From positions 40,218,587-40,282,586 of the forward strand of contig CM073591.1 in assembly GCA_037074705.1 (NCBI GenBank): a stretch of 64,000 nt of DNA, read 5' to 3'. The translations under genes were made by a program, and so were the position numbers. Every line of letters begins with the position of its first letter. Within the stretch, counting starts at the first letter, position 1. The notes under the pieces are model-generated. The model had not been told where the DNA came from. It searched no databases and saw nothing but the letters and a program-made list of their open reading frames with translations. Below are positions 61,690 to 64,000 of this stretch, piece by piece. This stretch comes from Zhengitettix transpicula. Its lineage: Eukaryota > Arthropoda > Insecta > Orthoptera > Tetrigidae.

Positions 61690-62262
61690 TTCCGATCAAA
61701 GGTCCTCAGAAGGTTGAATATCACTGCTCCAAATCACAATTAGCGGTACTACGAAAATAAAATGTTAAAGCAACTTCTGATGTAGGCCCACTTGGTTGTT
61801 TCCCCCCTCTGAACCAGTGTAAGGGATATTTACTCTCATGTATAAATTATACGAGATCCTGCGATTACATCAAGTTTTTGGGGGTCTCTCAGGTTAAATG
61901 CTCATGTTGCTGCTGCTAAGGAGCAGGTGACTCAACCTGTTTCAGATGAGGTTTCACTACATTATCTAAGCAATCTCCCTTTGTTTGTAAAAGCAGAAAT
62001 ATTACCACAGAACACCGGGCTTGCACTTTCCAGGAGCGTTACTCGTGATTGCCAGTAACAGATTATTTCGATTCAAATAGTATCAACTTTATTCACGTCC
62101 ATTAGACACAAATCATTACCATTCAAGGCACTTACACTGGTTCGGAGGAAAACCAACCAAGTGGACCTTCCTCAGAAGTTGCCTTAACACTTTATTTTCG
62201 TAGTACTACTAATTGTCATTTGAAGCAACGATTTTCAACCTTTTGTGCTCCTTTGATCGGAA
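61690..62262. mobile_element. Non-autonomous DNA transposon with about 133-bp TIRs
   Basis: The left TIR 61690-61823 begins TTCCGATCAAAGG. The right TIR 62131-62262 is its imperfect reverse complement, ending CCTTTGATCGGAA; shared internal blocks include TACGAAAATAAA, CAACTTCTGATG-type and GGTTGTTT/CCAACC. The centre of about 307 bp has no coding. The right TIR ends exactly where a retroposon poly(T) begins, so target-site duplication cannot be read. Superfamily is unknown. Confidence 0.8.
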
Positions 62263-62572
62263 TTTTTTTTTTTTTGGTGTAGACAGGCTTTGTATAGGGT
62301 AATACACATAGTGGCAACTCCCCTCTTATAGCATAGGAAAGGGATTTGAAAGGGGGGATGCGGAAGGGTGGAGGAAGGTAGCCAAGGGTAACTAGGGCCC
62401 CCGGGCTATTGTTTAAGGATCCTACCCGGCATTCGCTTAAAAGAAATGCAGGACAAACCCTAGAGAAACCTGCATCAGGTAGGTCGGGCATTAGGTACTT
62501 GTCCCACGCCCTTCCGATAGCGGGAGAGGAGTTTGCTGTGGGGACGCAGCATTCCCTTCTCCGTGCTTAGAC
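62263..62572 (-). mobile_element. Retroposon copy interrupted by another copy
   Basis: The tail complement is at 62263-62275, followed by the GACAGGCTTTGTATAGGG subfamily 3' end and family blocks up to CCGTGCTTAGAC, where the next copy is inserted. It shares tail-half features with the 27.6 kb copy. Its sequence beyond the insertion is not recovered as expected after 63138. Confidence 0.8.
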
Positions 62573-63138
62573 CTTTTTTTTTTAGGACAATAGGGTACAT
62601 GAGGGTGATCCACTTTGGGCAACTCCCCTTTAATAGCATAGGAAGGGATTTGAAAAGGGGGATGTGGAAGGGTAGAGGAAGGTAGCCAAGGGTTAACAAG
62701 GGCCCCCGGGCTATATTTTAAGGATCCTACTGGCATTCGCCTAAAGAAATGCAGGGAAAACCCTAGAAAACCTGCATCAGGTAGGTCGGGCATTGGGTAC
62801 TTGTCCCACGCCCTTCCGATAGCGGGAGAGGAGTTTTCTGTGGGGACGCAGCATTACCTTCTCCGTGCCTCGACCAGATTAGGAGGCAGCTGGCCGACTA
62901 TTCCAATGGGAATAGCGAACAACTCTTACCGTATGCCCAAGGTCTGCGACCCCGGAACATACACCTCTCAAAACAGGCCGAGGTGCCTCGGCTTGTGGGA
63001 ACCTTAGTTCAAAAACGGAGAAGAAAAGGCATACCCAAAGGTAGCCCCTTCATATCTCTCCTAAAAGGTTCTACCTGCGAGAGAAAATCACTCGCAGGTT
63101 ACTTGCGAGAGAATCCTCTCGCAGTGTCGTGCTTAGAC
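62562..63138 (-). mobile_element. Full-length retroposon copy nested in another, 11-bp target-site duplication
   Basis: CGTGCTTAGAC occurs at 62562-62572 and again at 63128-63138, bracketing a minus-strand copy (about 62573-63127, 555 bp). The sense 5' end has two tandem hairpins (CTGCGAGAGGA...CTCGCAAG and CCTGCGAG...CTCGCAGG), against one in other copies. The poly(A) complement is at about 62574-62583. Confidence 0.85.
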
Positions 63139-63422
63139 TAGGGCCCCCGGGCCATGCGTTTAGGAGTCAATATTTCATGCCTGTCGTATAAATGAGACTG
63201 CGAGTAAATTTTATGTTTATTTCTATTAACTTTATGTGTGCTCTTCGTTCAGATGAAAAATATACAAATTTTAGCAAACTAAGAAAAGGGTATTTATTAA
63301 TTACAAAGCTTATAATATAAATTATATTAATGATGACACGTAACTAATTGAGCATGATCTTGAGACACTTAAAACTAACAGTCGTAAACCAAATTTTAAT
63401 TGTTAATATGTCAAGGAGAAGC

Positions 63423-63676
63423 TCTACTCAAAGTACCCAATGCCCGACCTACCCGATGCAGGTTTTTCTAGGGTTTTCCCTGCATTTCTTTAGGCGAATG
63501 CCGGGTAGGATCCTTAAACCATAGCCCGGGGGCCCTAGTTAACCCTTGGCTACCTTCCTCTACCCTTCCGCATCCCCCCTTTCTAATCCCTTCCTATGCT
63601 ATTAAAGGGGAGTTGCCCAATGTGGATCACCCTCATGTAGCCTGTTGCCCTAAAAAAAAAAAAAAATCTACTCAAA
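63423..63676 (+). mobile_element. 5'-truncated retroposon copy with 10-bp target-site duplication
   Basis: TCTACTCAAA at 63423-63432 and 63667-63676 brackets the last 234 bp or so of the family (GTACCCAATGCCCG to the poly(A) tail at 63653-63666). Its sequence is close to the 738-1268 copy. A truncated insertion with its own duplication is the mark of LINE-type target-primed reverse transcription. Confidence 0.93.
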
Positions 63677-64000
63677 AATAAATTCCAAAAATTAACAAAT
63701 AATGTGTAATAATTTATAAACTAGCTTTTGTTATCTTTTGACAATAATTAAAGATATGAATTATGTGGCGTTTTTAAATGAAAAGAACTATTACGTGAAA
63801 ACTATTAAACAAGATTTATTAACAATTTTAAAACAAGTATTCAAATTACAAAATAATTGGGATCTCAGGGTCTTGAACTGGGTTTGATAATGGCAGAATT
63901 TATATAAACAAAATCACAAAAATTACATTTACTTTATATGGGAATCAATGCGTCTGAACATAGACGAAATTTGTTGCTGAAGAAATAATACTAAAGATTG
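63677..64000. other. AT-rich DNA without a recognised gene
   Basis: I see nothing in it. Confidence 0.35.

Overview
The window looks like intergenic or intronic DNA from a large, AT-rich, repeat-laden insect genome. A polyneopteran such as a stick insect or cockroach is my guess; nothing here fixes the species. I find no host protein-coding gene or exon I can defend. Almost every recognisable feature is a mobile element or its relic: mariner/Tc1, LINEs, Helitron-like elements, a long-TIR element, Penelope-type ribozyme-like modules and one very abundant short retroposon. No bacterial features and no CRISPR array are visible.

The dominant element is a short, GC-rich retroposon of about 520-555 bp, with at least a dozen full or partial copies (0.1-1.3, 4.7-5.9, 22.4, 27.6, 35.7, 39.3-40.2, 41.7, 62.3-63.7 kb). 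Its sense strand starts with a stable hairpin, runs through further short hairpins and ends in poly(A). Three copies have 10-12 bp target-site duplications, which proves retroposition, yet I see no convincing Pol III A/B box and no tRNA, 7SL or 5S head. Copies cluster strongly: a near-perfect palindrome at 76-1268, a tandem head-to-tail array at 4.7-5.9 kb, a tandem pair at 39.3-40.2 kb and a nested insertion at 62.3-63.1 kb.

Other elements from left to right: Helitron-like (3.2 kb); LINE C-terminal relic (5.9-6.1 kb); LINE RNase H/CCHC relic abutting a mariner relic (7.8-8.6 kb); RTE-like endonuclease/RT LINE 3' end (8.9-9.5 kb); a structurally complete but coding-dead DD34D mariner with TIRs and TA duplication (11.05-12.36 kb); LINE relic (37.1 kb); hairpin element (39.0 kb); a 0.56-0.58 kb duplicated segment (35.7 and 40.1 kb); Helitron-like with TA expansion (49.5 kb); Tc1/mariner-superfamily relic (53.5-54.0 kb) beside a dispersed repeat (50.1 and 54.0 kb); a decayed invertebrate repeat-associated ORF (54.7-55.3 kb); Helitron-like (60.3-61.0 kb); long-TIR DNA element (61.7-62.3 kb).

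A second theme is a recurring short module: CTGA(C)GA or a decayed version, a small hairpin, then GAAAC(G). This is the hammerhead-ribozyme core arrangement. It occurs at about ten sites and three times as head-to-head inverted pairs (17.3/17.5, 20.0/20.15, 58.1/58.3 kb), consistent with relics of Penelope-like element termini. The remaining sequence is AT-rich with a few GC-richer islands (for example 50.7, 52.7-53.1 and 57.0-57.3 kb) that could be conserved non-coding DNA.
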